From Mucor racemosus (lineage: Eukaryota; Mucoromycota; Mucoromycetes; Mucorales; Mucoraceae), in NCBI GenBank assembly GCA_027405735.1, contig JAPEHQ010000001.1:1736001-1800000 (forward strand): a stretch of 64,000 bases of DNA, given 5' to 3'. The position numbers and the translations under genes were made by a program. Positions 60,559-64,000 of this stretch are shown piece after piece; position 1 is the first letter of the stretch, and each line of letters begins with the position of its first letter. The notes under the pieces were generated by a model. The model worked only from the letters and a program-made list of their open reading frames with translations, ran no database searches and was not told the DNA's origin.

Positions 60559-60673
60559 CACATGCATTTAATTAAATCATGGTATGATTGGATGAAAATA
60601 AACTAGTAACTTGTAAATTCTTTTTGCTTGCTCTTCCCTTTTTCTTTCTTCTTTATTACTAAAACTATAAGCT

Positions 60674-62598
60674 ATGTCTACTTTGAGAGAATCTCGCTCT
60701 CCAATGGTGCCTTCTCGTTCACCATTTCGTATTCGAGATTCACAACTAAAGAAACAACCAAACAATGGTATGTTTTAAAATAGAATTTCATTGAAATATA
60801 TCTAAAATCAGACACACTTAGATCGTTGGAGTTTTACCATGGAATTAGTAAACATGTGGAACATAAAGCCTCATCATGATTTATATGGTATTGACACCAA
60901 TAAAAATCAGCATCATCATTTAGATACCATGTTCTCTTCGAGCCATTTGTTGACGCAATTGTTAATATCACAAGCTATACTTGATTCAAATGATTTTAAA
61001 GTATTAACATTCGACAAACTAGATAAATTAAAAAAGGTGATACAAACTTGTTGTGTATGCTTGCACCGTATTAATTTTAATATATTATTACATAGGAACT
61101 ATTACAAATTCAGGACCATCTAGCCAATATATCGAAAAACATCCAACTAGAAAGTAGAATCGCAACTATATCAAAATCACTCGAAAATGTGAATTTGAAA
61201 AATAGTCGAAATTCTGTTATTTATTTACAACATCAACGACAACATAATGAACATAAGATTAAATACATGTCAAATCAACTTGAAAACATGAAAAAAAGAG
61301 AAATTGAAATCAAGAAAATCATATTACAGCATACGGCTGGTATTTTGAACAAAGGTATCCACAGTATCGAAAACGAGACGTTAAGTCGGAATGACAACAA
61401 TTCAGCATTAAATCAAGTTATCAACAGGATCAACCAACTATATTCAGCAAAAATACCATCATCAATATCATTATCATCAACAGCATCATCCTTAGATACC
61501 CTACAAAAATTATTTATTTTGGAAAAACATTTACTTTCTGGAAAATCATCAGAAAAAGACATGTTTAAAGCCAATCAAAATAAAATGCAATTATTGACAA
61601 TCAAATTACAAAAAGATCAACTCATGTCCAAAATGATCGACATGGAAATATTATCCACCAAATTATTATCTCAAATATCTATATTTCCTCAACGTCAAGT
61701 GGCTTTCAGAATGGAATTAATGCAATATAAATCTGAATCTCTGGAAATTCGCATTTGGCAAAAGAAACGACAGAGAAATGAAGATGCAGATAACTTATCG
61801 GAGGCCTTGACAAACCACAAAAGTGGTAATAGTGGTCAGTTGTCTACACATGCAATTAAGCAACGTTATCAAAAGCAGTTGGAGGATCAAGCAAAATCTT
61901 ACGAAGACGATTTATCAAAGCAAAATTCATTACTGCAGCGCAATACTCAAATGCAACAGCATTTGGAATCGACTTGCAACGAACTTGTTTCTGAAAAATT
62001 AGAGCTCGATAAACTTGTGCAAGATAGATCTCGACAAATTGACCAACAAGACAATGAAATGAGTAGATTAACCCACGAGTTACGGAATTTACGTAATCCT
62101 CCACCACAGCAATCCACCATCAAAAATGATCCCATCAACAATCAATTTATTGAGGAAGAAAAAAGACGGTTAAAGCAAGATTTTGGAGAGAGAGAATCTC
62201 GTTGGACATCCCACAATACCATTATGGAAGATAGATTTGATCAATTATTAGACAATTTCGATAAACTGACCAACTCGGCCATAGAATTCGACTCTCATCG
62301 CATGCGATACGAAAAGAAAATAGAAAACCTTCATCAAAATATCAATAATTTAGAGGTGGAGCTTTACGATGAGAAAATCAAGAGAATTGGATACGGAACA
62401 GCCAGTAAAGAAGCACCAACGACTGTCTCGCTTCGTAAAGAATTCAGACTGTTGGTTGCAGATATTAAAAAGACCCATCAGCATAGAATGGATAGTGAAG
62501 CAGATGAAATTAGACGTCTGCAATTGCAGTTGCAAGAACTGCAAAATACAAATACCAAATCTTACAAATACCAACATAGCATGGCAACTCAAACCTAG
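60674..62598 (+). CDS. Uds1 (up-regulated during septation) coiled-coil protein
   Basis: Three exons: 60674-60767, 60822-61036 and 61096-62598, giving 603 residues. The start MSTLRESRSPMVPSRSPFRI is a Ser/Pro/Arg-rich tail. Around residues 75-130 is the Uds1-type motif: LLISQAILDSNDFKVLTFDK, LDKLKKELLQIQDHLANI and ESRIATISKSLENV. The rest is mostly long coiled coil (HQRQHNEHKIKYMSNQLENM, QRYQKQLEDQAKSYEDDLSK and MSRLTHELRNLRNPP). Members of this fungal family are induced during septation in fission yeast; their exact role is unclear. For intron 1 the acceptor at 60821 is the one that keeps frame. A Ser-rich patch (SSISLSSTASSLD) precedes the second coil. Confidence 0.85.
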
Positions 62599-62690
62599 TC
62601 CTAGTAGTAGTCGCTTGATGCGATTGCATTTAGTTTAATTTATCAACTCTATTTTTTGAAAAATAAAAAATATCAATGAAAACTACGTAT

Positions 62691-63790
62691 TACTCACGAA
62701 AGACTCAAAAACGCGTAAAATTCACTGCTTTTTCCTTGAAAACTGGGTCTCACTTTTCGTCCCTGCTCAACTTTTTTTTTCACTAAATAACACCAAGAAA
62801 AAATTATATGCCAATGTACCTGAGATAATCAACTTTAATCCAAAAACAAGTATCCGGAAATATCCTATTTTTTGCAGTTGATATTAATTTTTTCAGTGCT
62901 AATGTTTCAGATTTTTACGCGTATTTCACTGTTAAAAATTGAAAACTTCCAGGCTTCATATCTCTGCAAAAAATTAAGCTATACTAACACTTTCTAATAA
63001 TAAAACTTACTTATTTTGAAGCACTCTATAACATATTTAAGTATAAAAAAATTTGGTGTACTTTTATTTTTTTTTCATTTTTTTGGCATTTTTGTGATAG
63101 ATTTCAAAATATCCCTTATATTGAGCAGCATTTTTTTTTACATTCATGTCATCAATCTCATTAAGCTCTCTCAGATCCAATTTAGTTTTTTTCAAAATAT
63201 TGATTTTTCGTGGAGATATCCTCAAAAATGTGTACAAAAAGATACCTTCGTCTCTAGCTTCAATTTTCCCCCTTGTATACCCTCATCCCAGATTCTGAAT
63301 TTGAAAAAAAATTAACAAAATTCTTGTTTTCTCTACGAAAAATGTAGCTAAAAGGTTCAGAAATAGCTCAATCGACAGATAATTTTGCTGTAAATTATAT
63401 CCATTAATTATATTTAAAATATGCTTATAAAAATTGATGTGTATCTTCAAAAAACCTCAGAAATTTCAATTGCATTTTACGCAAAATTTAATATGAAATA
63501 TTTGTTTAAATTTTGTTTAGATGGATGCAGAATTTAAACCTGTACAAAAACCATTTAATACGCTAGGCCAACTTACTTTGCAGTTCATGAGCCATTAAAC
63601 GATTTTGTTTTTTTCATCATTTTTGGATCATTTTTGGATGATTTTTGCAAATCAATTTTGGAACCCCGTTATGATAGGTTTCAAGCTGTGATAAGAACTA
63701 TTGTTTTGATTATCTTGACGAAAAATTAACATTTTTTGCTGAAACAAAAAATGCAGAGTAGCTTAGAGTTGGATCTTTGTCGTGAATAAA
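62691..63790 (+). repeat. Dispersed repeat family R, copy R5
   Basis: Plus-orientation copy starting ~90 bp after the Uds1 gene stop. From 62740 to 63780 it is nearly identical to R4. It begins at the TACTCACGAAAGACTC edge of the core and lacks the extra upstream sequence of R1-R3. After about 63790 the match to R4 fades. Confidence 0.85.
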
Positions 63791-64000
63791 AAAAAAATTA
63801 ACACTTCAATCATGGTCTGGTAATACCAGAAGCTTTGAACCGCTGTTAACATCAATACAAATTTTATTACGTTTATTGTACATTTAATTTGATGTATTAT
63901 TATGGTCTCAAAAACCTTTAGAGGAGGTGACAATGATTAAAAATAGGCCTTTTTCAAATCTGGGATGTGTGGTCAGATCAAAATTATAATGGATTATTAT

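Overview
The window looks like nuclear DNA of an early-diverging fungus, most likely a mucoralean (Mucoromycota). The reasons are compact intron-bearing genes with mostly 50-90 nt GT-AG introns, very AT-rich intergenic DNA, a fungal chitin deacetylase, an Uds1 (septation) protein, and a WRKY/GCM1-like zinc-finger gene of a kind known from zygomycete genomes. All exon structures below were joined by eye; each complete multi-exon model sums to a whole number of codons.

Layout. 1-4.3 kb: 3' part of threonine synthase (+) and a WRKY/GCM1-like zinc-finger gene (-). 4.3-16 kb: no convincing gene, but several repeats: two copies (R1, R2) of a dispersed repeat family, two copies (N1, N2) of a ~0.53 kb element, a 51-bp-arm hairpin element and a GAGC/AAGC-rich block. 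16-21.3 kb: UNC93-like membrane transporter (-) and SYO1/HEATR3 ribosomal-protein import adaptor (-), followed by R3. 23.2-33.0 kb: a ~9.75 kb composite of CACTACGG-ended repeats. It holds a giant inverted repeat with ~2.8 kb arms, a piggyBac-type transposon inserted at TTAA in only one arm, and a captured dynein-intermediate-chain-like exon in both arms. 33.4-35 kb: a small hypothetical gene and tRNA-His. 36.8-44.3 kb: mitochondrial glycerol-3-phosphate dehydrogenase GUT2 (+), splicing factor PRP17 (-) and chitin deacetylase (-). 46-54 kb: tRNA-splicing endonuclease SEN2 (-), R4, a senescence/spartin-domain protein (-) and the GATOR2/SEA subunit MIOS (-). 54.8-62.6 kb: ZW10 (+), a two-finger C2H2 protein (-), a TRHO-type rhodanese (+) and an Uds1-domain coiled-coil protein (+). 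R5 closes the window.

The genes are mostly single-copy housekeeping functions: amino acid synthesis, ribosome assembly, splicing, tRNA splicing, TORC1 signalling, vesicle tethering, glycerol metabolism and cell wall. They do not form a cluster. The most unusual part is the accessory DNA, above all the 23.2-33.0 kb composite, where order and orientation of blocks suggest tandem copies of one element with one copy's body flipped, and where an occupied and an empty piggyBac site can be compared within the same locus.
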